A DNA stretch of 64,000 bases from assembly GCA_028715055.1 (NCBI GenBank), contig JAQTLE010000003.1, positions 124,001 through 188,000 of the forward strand, in the 5' to 3' direction. The notes under the pieces are model-generated. The model did not search any database. It had not been told where the DNA came from and saw nothing but the letters and a program-made list of their open reading frames with translations. Origin of the DNA: Sulfurovaceae bacterium (GTDB taxonomy: Bacteria > Campylobacterota > Campylobacteria > Campylobacterales > Sulfurovaceae). Numbering within the stretch: position 1 is the stretch's first letter; each line of letters opens with the position of its first letter. Shown one piece after another: positions 1-7,511 of the stretch. Made by a program: the position numbers and the translations under genes.

Positions 1-1077
1 GTTAGAGCAATAGAAGATGGACTAAAAAAAGCCGGTATAAATATAAATTTGACCTCAAAAGCGATATCACTTAGAGAATTTACGCTTTCTTGTGAAATAA
101 TACAAAGTCATATTAAATGGATATATTTAGTAGCGTTGCCGCAATTATCAATTTTAAATCGTATAAAACCGCTTGATAGTTATCTTGCAAAAGCTTCTTG
201 GTCAAGCAATACAGTGGTAAAAGCAATGTCTATATTTTCAGGACAATGGCCTCATAATAGTTATGCGATACCAGGAGGAGTGAGTTGCGATCCAACGTAT
301 GAAGAGATCATACATGCAGAAACATTGCTAGATGAAACCATTAGATTTATGGAACAAGAATTTTTAGGCATTAATATAGAGGCTTACATGAAAAATCAAG
401 AGTTATCGGAATCAAAAGGTGATATTGCGACAATTTGGAATCTGATCAATAAACAAAATATACAGTCAAAGGGTAAAAGCCATAATAGATTTATAGCATT
501 TGGCGAACACGAAATATTTAAAGCCGGAGAATATAGCCAAAATAGAACGAATGAAATAGATACATCACTCGTAAAAGAACATGAGCAGCCAAATTCCAAA
601 GCAAAATCTGTAACTTACAATTCATTGTGTTATGAAGTAGGCCCATTGGCTAGAGCAATGCTCGCGAAAAATAATCGCATAATGTCACTATATAATATTC
701 ATAAAGATAGCAATTTAATTAGAATATACGCCAGGATTGATGAGATGATAAATTTGTTATTATATGCAAAAAAATTACTTGCAAATTTACACCCAAAAGA
801 ACTTTCATGCACATTGTCTAAATTTCCAAAAGGATTTTCGACAAAAGGAATAGGAGCCGTAGAGGCTGCTAGAGGCTCGCTTATTCATGAAACCGTTATA
901 AGAGACGGTAAAATAGAAAACTATACAATCATAACTCCCACCCAATGGAATCTTTCGCCTGGAACATCAAAAGAATCCGGCATTGCAATAGAAGCGATGA
1001 AGGGAAGCTCTAGCGCAGAAGAGGCATCTTTCGTGTTTCGCATATTCGACATATGCTCTGCATGTACAACTCACTAA
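1..1077 (+). CDS. [NiFe] hydrogenase large subunit, C-terminal part (group 2/HupV-like), cut by window edge
   Basis: The reading frame is open from base 1, so the start codon and the N-terminal RxCGxC motif lie outside the window. 358 codons are visible. The medial motif EVGPLARAM and the block GAVEAARGSLIHE, with the active-site Arg, are typical of hydrogenase large subunits; the AARG form is the one I associate with group 2 (HupL/HupV/HoxC) enzymes rather than the APRG of group 1. The C-terminal ligand motif reads DICSACTTH and the protein stops directly after the His, so there is no C-terminal peptide for a maturation protease to remove, as in H2-sensing HoxC/HupV proteins. No signal peptide can be judged. 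It lies 176 bp upstream of hydA on the same strand. A cytoplasmic uptake or sensory hydrogenase is likely; which of the two is not decidable here. Confidence 0.85.
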   Translation, partial: VRAIEDGLKKAGININLTSKAISLREFTLSCEIIQSHIKWIYLVALPQLSILNRIKPLDSYLAKASWSSNTVVKAMSIFSGQWPHNSYAIPGGVSCDPTYEEIIHAETLLDETIRFMEQEFLGINIEAYMKNQELSESKGDIATIWNLINKQNIQSKGKSHNRFIAFGEHEIFKAGEYSQNRTNEIDTSLVKEHEQPNSKAKSVTYNSLCYEVGPLARAMLAKNNRIMSLYNIHKDSNLIRIYARIDEMINLLLYAKKLLANLHPKELSCTLSKFPKGFSTKGIGAVEAARGSLIHETVIRDGKIENYTIITPTQWNLSPGTSKESGIAIEAMKGSSSAEEASFVFRIFDICSACTTH

Positions 1078-1209
1078 ATAATTTATATTAAATTATAAAA
1101 ACAACAATCATCAATCAGATAATTTATAACTCTTATTAAAATTAATAATCTATAAAAAATATTTTTTAAATTTATACGTAATTTTATATTTAATTAAGTT
1201 AATCTCACT

Positions 1210-1231
1210 TACAATATGAATGATTATTCAT
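1210..1231 (+). promoter_or_regulatory. Possible hydA promoter -10 and dyad operator
   Basis: A TACAAT hexamer (1210-1215) is directly followed by the inverted repeat ATGAAT-GATT-ATTCAT (1216-1231). A dyad at this place would overlap the transcription start and lies 22 bp before the hydA ATG, which is preceded by a strong AAAGGAG ribosome binding site. No good -35 box is visible. A metal or H2 regulator site is inference only. Confidence 0.4.
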
Positions 1232-1253
1232 TTAATAAAAAAAGGAGTGTGAC

Positions 1254-2495
1254 ATGGGCAAAGATACTATGGAGTCAGTAAAAAAACTTTTTACTACGCA
1301 AAGTTCCAAAGTAGACACAAATCGTGGGGAAGCATATTATGCCGATCTATACAATAGTTGCAGAAAAAGACTGGATGAATTAAAAGCATTGCCGCCTATT
1401 AATAATAAGCTAGATCTACAAGCTGCATTATTTGACGAAGGAATCGATAGACGCGATTTTCTCAAATGGGCTTCAGCAACAACAGCTATGCTAATGCTGC
1501 CTGCATCGTTTACGCCTCTTGTGGCTGATGCAGTACAAGTAATGAACCGTATCCCGGTAATTTGGATAGAGCTTTCAGATTGTGCAGGAAACTCTGAAGC
1601 ATTACTTCGCAGCGACGGACCAAAAATAGATGAAATCGTGCTAGATATTATCTCTTTGGAGTTCCATGAAACACTCCAAGCCGCTGCTGGGCATCAGGCT
1701 GAAAAACAATTAGAAGATGCTATAGCAACATTTAAAGGCAAATATATTTTATTCGTAGAAGGTGCAGTTCCGCTTGGAATGGATGGACAATACGGCACTA
1801 TAGGTGCAAAAGCTGAAACTTTCAAAGATCATTTGATTCGTTTATCTAGTGACGCTGCTGCGGTAATTGCTGTTGGATCTTGTGCTACTTTTGGAGGTAT
1901 CCCAGCTGCAGCTCCAAATCCTACCGGTGCGGTTGGTGTTATGAATGTAGTTTCAGGCAAACCTATAATAAATATTCCGGCATGTCCGGCAAATCCGGCA
2001 AATATGGTTGGTGTAGTATTGCACTATGTTTTGACAGGCAAACTTCCAGAGCTTGATTCATTGTTAAGACCAAAATTTGCTTTTGGATATCGTATTCACG
2101 ATAACTGTGAAAGAAGAGCACATTTTGATGCAGGAGAATATGTTGAAGAATGGGGCGATAGTGGAGCCAAAAACAATTTTTGTCTATACAAAATGGGATG
2201 CAAAGGCCCTATGACATTTAATAATTGTTCTCTGATTCGCTATAACGAAGCTGTTAACTGGCCCGTGGGAGTCGGGCGTGGCTGTATCGGATGCAGTGAG
2301 CCAGACTTTTGGGACAAATATGCATATGAAAGACCTATGGCAAATGCCAACATTAAAGCTCCAAGCGGTGGCGTAGAAAAAACTGCCGATGAATTTGGGC
2401 TAGTACTTCTTACAGCAACAGGTATTGGCATAGGAATCCACGCGGTTGCGAGTGCAATTGCAGGCAAAAAAAACAGTGAAAAGGATGCAGAATGA
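1254..2495 (+). CDS. hydA: Membrane-bound uptake [NiFe] hydrogenase small subunit
   Basis: This is the electron-transfer subunit of the periplasm-facing uptake hydrogenase; it carries three Fe-S clusters. A twin-arginine signal (D-R-R-D-F-L-K, Arg66/Arg67, then a hydrophobic stretch to about residue 92) sits behind a 60-residue N-terminal extension. Distal cluster ligands H282, C285, C310 and C316 and medial cluster ligands C325, C344 and C347 are present. Proximal cluster ligands C110, C210 and C244 are present, but the second Cys of the usual CTGC motif is Asn113 (sequence DCAGNSE). A hydrophobic segment near residues 383-403 is the expected C-terminal membrane anchor. It overlaps hydB by 4 bp. 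The start is supported by AAAGGAG upstream. The Tat signal carries HydA, and with it folded HydB, across the membrane. Confidence 0.95.
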   Translation: MGKDTMESVKKLFTTQSSKVDTNRGEAYYADLYNSCRKRLDELKALPPINNKLDLQAALFDEGIDRRDFLKWASATTAMLMLPASFTPLVADAVQVMNRIPVIWIELSDCAGNSEALLRSDGPKIDEIVLDIISLEFHETLQAAAGHQAEKQLEDAIATFKGKYILFVEGAVPLGMDGQYGTIGAKAETFKDHLIRLSSDAAAVIAVGSCATFGGIPAAAPNPTGAVGVMNVVSGKPIINIPACPANPANMVGVVLHYVLTGKLPELDSLLRPKFAFGYRIHDNCERRAHFDAGEYVEEWGDSGAKNNFCLYKMGCKGPMTFNNCSLIRYNEAVNWPVGVGRGCIGCSEPDFWDKYAYERPMANANIKAPSGGVEKTADEFGLVLLTATGIGIGIHAVASAIAGKKNSEKDAE

Positions 2496-4252
2496 GCAAA
2501 AAACATATTATAGTTGACCCAATTACGCGTATTGAAGGGCATTTGCGTATAGAGGCTGTAATTGATGAAAATAATACCATAGTAGATGCCTATAGCTCTT
2601 CTACTATGTTCAGAGGGATTGAGACAATTTTAAAAGGCAGGGACCCTAGAGATTGCGGTTTGATGACTATGCGCATATGCGGTGTTTGCACAGGAACTCA
2701 TTATCAAAGAAGTATCGAGGCTGTCGAAGATGCATTCGATATAACTATTCCTAAAAATGCAAGGTTGGTAAGAAATCTAATTCAAGGGGCATTGTATGTG
2801 CATGACCACACAGTTCACTTTTATCATTTACATGCTTTAGATTTTGTTGACATAGTTTCTGCTACTACTGCAAATCCGGAACTTGCAGTAAAAGAAGCTG
2901 AAAAATGGGCCAGTGTCGCAGGTGTGACTCCATTTATAGCAGATGCTGCAAATTTCAAAGCGGTTCAAGATCGTGTCATTAAATTTGTCAAAGAAGGAAG
3001 ACTTGGAATTTTTGGTAATGGATATTGGGGTAATCCGCATTATAAATTGACTCCAGAGCAAAATTTGATTGGCGTGGCGCACTATCTTAAAGCTCTTGAT
3101 ATACAAAGAGACATGGCAAAAATGCATGCCATTTTTGGAGGAAAAAATCCTCATCCGCAATCTATTGTTGTCGGCGGTGTCACTTGTGTGCAAGATATTC
3201 AAAATCCTGCACGTATCGGTTTATATAAACAGCTTCTCGAAGAGGGCAGAGATTTTGTTAAACGAGCTTATTTGCCGGATGTTTATATGGCTGGAACCAT
3301 GTATGCTGCTGAAGCAACAGATGCTAAAGCTACATACAAAGGCGTAGGCGGAACGGGCGGCGGATTGCTTAGCTATATGAGCTATGGTGATTTTAGGTTA
3401 GATGATACTGGTTTTTACAAATCAAAACTTTTATTCCCTTCGGGCATAGTGCTTGATGGAGATATTTCAAAAGCGCTTGAGCTGGATCAAAGCAAAATAG
3501 CAGAAGATGTAACTCATGCTTGGTATGAAGGCACAAAACCATTACATCCATATGATGGTGAGACAATACCAAAATATACAGGCTTCAAAAAAGGGGCAGA
3601 TGGATATGCATATCTAAAAACAGAAGAGAAATATTCATGGGTCAAATCTCCTACATATGATGGTAAAAAAGTCGAAGTTGGGCCATTGGCCAGAATGGTT
3701 GTTGGATATGTTAAAGGCGATGAAAGAATCAAAAAATATGTCGATAATTTCCTCAAACGAGGCAACCTGCCTATTACAGTATTGTTCTCAACCGTTGGTA
3801 GAACCGCTGCTCGTGCTATCGAGACAGAATTGATGGCCGATGTGTTAATGGAATGGATTGATGAACTGGGCAAAAATGCGCTTGGTGGCGATCTATCTAC
3901 TTGGACAAAATTTGACTTTGATAAAGTAAGCGTAAATGCTAAAGGCATGGGTATTGCAGAAGCACCAAGAGGAGCATTGGGTCACTGGGTCAGCATAGAA
4001 AACGGCAAGGTAAAAAATTATCAAGCTGTAGTGCCTTCCACTTGGAATGCCGGTCCTAGAGATGCCAAAGGGCAACTTGGCGCATATGAAGCTAGTTTGA
4101 TCGGCACTAAGGTTGCTAATCCGGACCAACCGCTAGAACTATTAAGAACTATACATAGTTTTGACCCGTGTCTTGCATGTGCAGTACACGTTGTGGATAC
4201 AAAAGGCAAGGAACTAAGTTCTTATAAGATAGATCCAACCTGTGTGTTTTAA
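2492..4252 (+). CDS. hydB: Membrane-bound uptake [NiFe] hydrogenase large subunit
   Basis: This is the catalytic subunit that binds the Ni-Fe(CN)2CO centre and oxidises H2. The N-terminal ligand motif RICGVCTGTHY places Cys63 and Cys66; the C-terminal motif DPCLACAVH places Cys560, Cys563 and His566. The conserved VEVGPLARM and EAPRGALGHW blocks lie between them. Twenty residues follow His566 and should be cut off by the protease HydD after nickel insertion. At 586 residues it has the normal family length. It has no signal peptide of its own and is exported as a hitchhiker with HydA. The 4-bp overlap with hydA and 9-bp gap to hydC show one operon. Confidence 0.97.
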   Translation: MSKKHIIVDPITRIEGHLRIEAVIDENNTIVDAYSSSTMFRGIETILKGRDPRDCGLMTMRICGVCTGTHYQRSIEAVEDAFDITIPKNARLVRNLIQGALYVHDHTVHFYHLHALDFVDIVSATTANPELAVKEAEKWASVAGVTPFIADAANFKAVQDRVIKFVKEGRLGIFGNGYWGNPHYKLTPEQNLIGVAHYLKALDIQRDMAKMHAIFGGKNPHPQSIVVGGVTCVQDIQNPARIGLYKQLLEEGRDFVKRAYLPDVYMAGTMYAAEATDAKATYKGVGGTGGGLLSYMSYGDFRLDDTGFYKSKLLFPSGIVLDGDISKALELDQSKIAEDVTHAWYEGTKPLHPYDGETIPKYTGFKKGADGYAYLKTEEKYSWVKSPTYDGKKVEVGPLARMVVGYVKGDERIKKYVDNFLKRGNLPITVLFSTVGRTAARAIETELMADVLMEWIDELGKNALGGDLSTWTKFDFDKVSVNAKGMGIAEAPRGALGHWVSIENGKVKNYQAVVPSTWNAGPRDAKGQLGAYEASLIGTKVANPDQPLELLRTIHSFDPCLACAVHVVDTKGKELSSYKIDPTCVF

Positions 4253-4261
4253 GAGAGGTTT

Positions 4262-4972
4262 GTGATGAAACAAGAATGCTATAAAAAAGTGGAGAGAATG
4301 ACCGCGTCAATGCGGATCATTCACTGGGCGAATGCTATATTTATGATAGTAGCTATAGTGACTGGGTTATATATAGGTGAACCATATTATCAAACACTTA
4401 TAGCAGGACCGGCTGTACATAAATATGTTATGGCTTGGAATAGATTGGGACATTTTATTGCGGCCGTTATATTTGATGTTACATCTATTATAGTCGTTTA
4501 TCTTTATTTCTTTTCACGGTTTGAAAAATCGTACAAAAAGCTTATACCAAGCGCTGATAATCTACATGAGTTTGCAGAGGTATTTTTAAATTTAATTACA
4601 TTGAATCGTAAAAAATCGTTTGATTCATCTCATAGTGACAGTTTCAATACAGTGTATTTTACTATTTTTCATTTATTGCTTATTTTCATGCTTTTTACCG
4701 GCTTACAACTTTATGTACATGGATTGGAGTCCGGTTTAAGCAGTATAGGTTCATGGTGGCCATGGATGTTGCATTTTGCGACCGATTGGACTATACCAGC
4801 TACCGGAGGTAATCTTATGACTGTAAGAATAGCACATCATGTTACTATGTGGCTCATTATTGCTTGGATAGTGTTTCATATCTATTATCAAATTTGGCGT
4901 ACTATTTTTTGGCAAGAGGGTGATTTGGCTATTGTCGTCGGCGGCAGCAAATTTGCAAAAGAACAAAAGTAG
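4262..4972 (+). CDS. hydC: Hydrogenase cytochrome b subunit
   Basis: Di-haem cytochrome b that anchors HydAB in the cytoplasmic membrane and passes electrons to the quinone pool. Four or more membrane segments are visible. Candidate axial His residues lie in RIIHWAN near the N-terminus, in NRLGHFIAA, and in the pair ARIAHHVTMW / IVFHIYYQIW near the C-terminus. The 236-residue length fits the HydC/HupC family. It follows hydB by 9 bp, and its TAG stop overlaps the GTG start of hydD. Confidence 0.95.
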   Translation: MMKQECYKKVERMTASMRIIHWANAIFMIVAIVTGLYIGEPYYQTLIAGPAVHKYVMAWNRLGHFIAAVIFDVTSIIVVYLYFFSRFEKSYKKLIPSADNLHEFAEVFLNLITLNRKKSFDSSHSDSFNTVYFTIFHLLLIFMLFTGLQLYVHGLESGLSSIGSWWPWMLHFATDWTIPATGGNLMTVRIAHHVTMWLIIAWIVFHIYYQIWRTIFWQEGDLAIVVGGSKFAKEQK

Positions 4973-5541
4973 TGACTTTGGAAAATATAAATGAAAATCA
5001 AGTAGCACTTATAGGCGTTGGCAATATTATGTTTAAAGATGAAGGCGTAGGTCATTATCTTATAAAAATCATAGAAGAAAACTATGAATCAAATCCTAGA
5101 TTGGTACTGGTTGACGGCGGAATTTTGGGTTTTACTTTGATGACATATTTCCAAGAATATCCAAAAGTGATATTGGTCAGCACAAGCTCTCGCAAAGAGC
5201 CTGCCGGCTCAATATTTATAAGTGATGCTTCTAACACTATTAATCAAGGCATATGCCGCTCTACTGCAAATGAGGCAGAAATAAATATGATGCTTGAAAT
5301 TTGCTCTTTTGCCGACAAAATGGCCGATATCACAATGATAAGTATAGTGCCCGAGGACATCATAAGTGTAGAAAACGGACTAAGTCAAACTATGTTTTTG
5401 GCACTTCCAGAGTTACTAGAAACTACACTCGAACATCTCAGTAGTTGTGGAATTGAACTAAAGCGAAAAAGCGGTGAACCGCTGCATATATCGTCAGTTA
5501 TAGAAAAGTGCGCTAACCCTGCGCAAGAACGCCCGCAATAG
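4972..5541 (+). CDS. hydD: Hydrogenase maturation endopeptidase
   Basis: Nickel-dependent peptidase of the HupD/HyaD family, expected to remove the 20-residue tail of HydB. The N-terminal GVGNIMFKDEGVGHY matches the family GxGNxLxxDEGxG motif with the Glu/Asp that senses nickel. GTG start, with the G shared with the hydC stop codon, which indicates translational coupling. At 189 residues it is slightly longer than typical because of a charged C-terminal tail. It is encoded immediately after its presumed substrate, unlike the second, convergent protease at 18411-18938. Confidence 0.92.
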   Translation: MTLENINENQVALIGVGNIMFKDEGVGHYLIKIIEENYESNPRLVLVDGGILGFTLMTYFQEYPKVILVSTSSRKEPAGSIFISDASNTINQGICRSTANEAEINMMLEICSFADKMADITMISIVPEDIISVENGLSQTMFLALPELLETTLEHLSSCGIELKRKSGEPLHISSVIEKCANPAQERPQ

Positions 5542-5567
5542 GGTATAATATTTTAGAAAATTAATGT

Positions 5568-7511
5568 ATGGTGGTACAAATGTATTATATTGTTGTATTG
5601 CCTTTCGCGAGCCAAAAGAGATACATCTCTACTCTTATAAGCTCTATTGCTAAACAAGAAAACATAGAATGCGAAGTTGTTCAAGAAAAAGACCAGATAC
5701 TTATAGTATTTGATGCGTCTTATGAACTAATTGATAGATTTTTATTAACTCTAGAACAAAATTTGCCAGCATCAATATATTTAGGCAAAAGCAGTTATTA
5801 TACAAGTCAAACAAAGATTAAAAGTAAAGACGGATATTTAGATTATAAAATACCTGTCAATATAGCGCCTTGTACATATTGTCAAAAAGAAATGTTTGAT
5901 GTTTCTAGCAGATATTATTATTATCCTTTTACAAGTTGCAATCATTGTGGTACGCAAACGCCATTTATGAGCGGGTATCCATTTGTAAGAGCTAATAGTT
6001 TTATGAAATTTATGGTGCCTTGCAAAGAATGTCAAAATGAACAGAAGATAAACGTCAGACGAAATGATTATGTATTGTCTTCATGTGTTGAATGTGGAAT
6101 CCCTCTTAAGATGAAAGATGCCAAAAATGAAAGAATAGCCAATGATAAAGGCACTTATCGCAAGCTTTTTGAAATAAGCGCTAAAGCACTTAGTAACCGA
6201 AAAGAGATACTTGCTAAAACACCAAACGGTTATCGTCTCTTTATGCATGCATTACAAGTAGCATCTATTGAAAATCCTATAGTAATGATAGCTAATGCAA
6301 ATGCTATAGATACACACTTTATGCTCATACAAGAAGAATTTTATGCTCTTTTGTCTATAGAAAGACCGCTTATTAGACTTGCTACCAAAAGTGATGAGGC
6401 CAAAAGTCAATTCGGCTCTAGTGCTTGGGTGAAATATCCAGATGAAGGCATTAGTATGCTTTTAGCAAAAGAAGTTATGTCTCTTGGCATTGATTATTTG
6501 GTTTATGCTGATGTTGATAGTGACAAAAAAGCCGAGTTTGTAATAGATTTTGATATTCCTGTCTTGCCGCAAATAGATAGTACGCTATTTATCAATCAAG
6601 ATACTAAAAAAATAATATCCGGTGAGAGATTGACATTCCCCGCTATTGATATGCTTGGAGACGACAGAATCATAATCGCTCATAATCTAGCTAGCGTTAT
6701 AGTGGATGGGGTTAGAATTATTGACTCCATAGAAAGATTTGAAGTGGCAGATACTACTAAAATTTTTCAGTTAGAAGATGAAGATTTTGACAGTAAACAT
6801 TCAAATGTCAATTACTTTACACAATGGAAAGCGAGTTCATTGTCTGTTTTAGCAGAAAATGATAAACTATCTTCTAAAGCGGTGGGTGTATATTTTGACG
6901 AAAAAGGTCTTCAATTTTTGTATTACAATGCCAAGGAAGTTATAAATGCTATACCCTCTAGAGAGTTTAGCCATGAAGGAATGTTTGATAGAATAGCAAA
7001 TTTGCGTGATGGTTCTGATAGATTGGTATCAAACTATACACTTCGCTTTCCTGAGAGAATTGCAGAGATAGAAAATGCAAATAACAAATTAGATGCATTT
7101 GCAATTTTAGCTATATTAATGGGATTAAAAAATAAAAGTTTGGACGGTGTAGCTGCCCAAGCACTTAGTTTTCTAGGCAAAGGTGGCATACAAATAGATA
7201 CTCATATAAAAGATAATCGATTTGATTATGATGCATTGTTGGCAAGTATTATGAGCTATCAGTTGGCCGACGTTGAGTCTAGCTTGCTGTGCTATAGTTT
7301 GTATGAATCTTTCGGAGATTATATAGGCGAAATTATTAAACAGCTTACAGAAAAAACCAAGACCAGTGTAGTTTTTATTTGCGGTGAAGCAATAGCCAAT
7401 CAAATATTATTTGGGAGAATAAAAAGAAATCTTGCACAAAAAGAAATAATTAGTAATATAAACTATCCTATGGGCAGGGAGAATGCACTTCATGGGGCAT
7501 TGTACCTATAA
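5568..7511 (+). CDS. hydE: Hydrogenase-associated HypF-like protein HydE
   Basis: The position (hydABCD-E) matches hydE of Wolinella and Helicobacter, where the gene is required for hydrogenase activity. Two four-cysteine fingers are visible: C102/C105/C124/C127 and C152/C155/C173/C176. The first has the block CxxCQKEMFD...YYYPFTSCNHCG, a clear relative of the HypF zinc finger (compare CDDCQKELFD...NCTNCG in the neighbouring hypF). The last 45 residues (VVFICGEAIANQIL...GRENALHGAL) resemble the Kae1-like C-terminal end of HypF (ALSGGVFQNGVLL...GGIALG). The acylphosphatase motif and the HxxH metal site of HypF are not visible. I infer a degenerate HypF paralogue that may act as scaffold or specificity factor; its activity is unknown. 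The 3' end overlaps hypF by 29 bp. Confidence 0.85.
   Translation: MVVQMYYIVVLPFASQKRYISTLISSIAKQENIECEVVQEKDQILIVFDASYELIDRFLLTLEQNLPASIYLGKSSYYTSQTKIKSKDGYLDYKIPVNIAPCTYCQKEMFDVSSRYYYYPFTSCNHCGTQTPFMSGYPFVRANSFMKFMVPCKECQNEQKINVRRNDYVLSSCVECGIPLKMKDAKNERIANDKGTYRKLFEISAKALSNRKEILAKTPNGYRLFMHALQVASIENPIVMIANANAIDTHFMLIQEEFYALLSIERPLIRLATKSDEAKSQFGSSAWVKYPDEGISMLLAKEVMSLGIDYLVYADVDSDKKAEFVIDFDIPVLPQIDSTLFINQDTKKIISGERLTFPAIDMLGDDRIIIAHNLASVIVDGVRIIDSIERFEVADTTKIFQLEDEDFDSKHSNVNYFTQWKASSLSVLAENDKLSSKAVGVYFDEKGLQFLYYNAKEVINAIPSREFSHEGMFDRIANLRDGSDRLVSNYTLRFPERIAEIENANNKLDAFAILAILMGLKNKSLDGVAAQALSFLGKGGIQIDTHIKDNRFDYDALLASIMSYQLADVESSLLCYSLYESFGDYIGEIIKQLTEKTKTSVVFICGEAIANQILFGRIKRNLAQKEIISNINYPMGRENALHGALYL

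Noticed and set aside
4972-5541. Disrupted hydD because of its GTG start and overlap with hydC
   Set aside because: The G shared with the stop codon is a normal coupling arrangement and the protease motif is intact.
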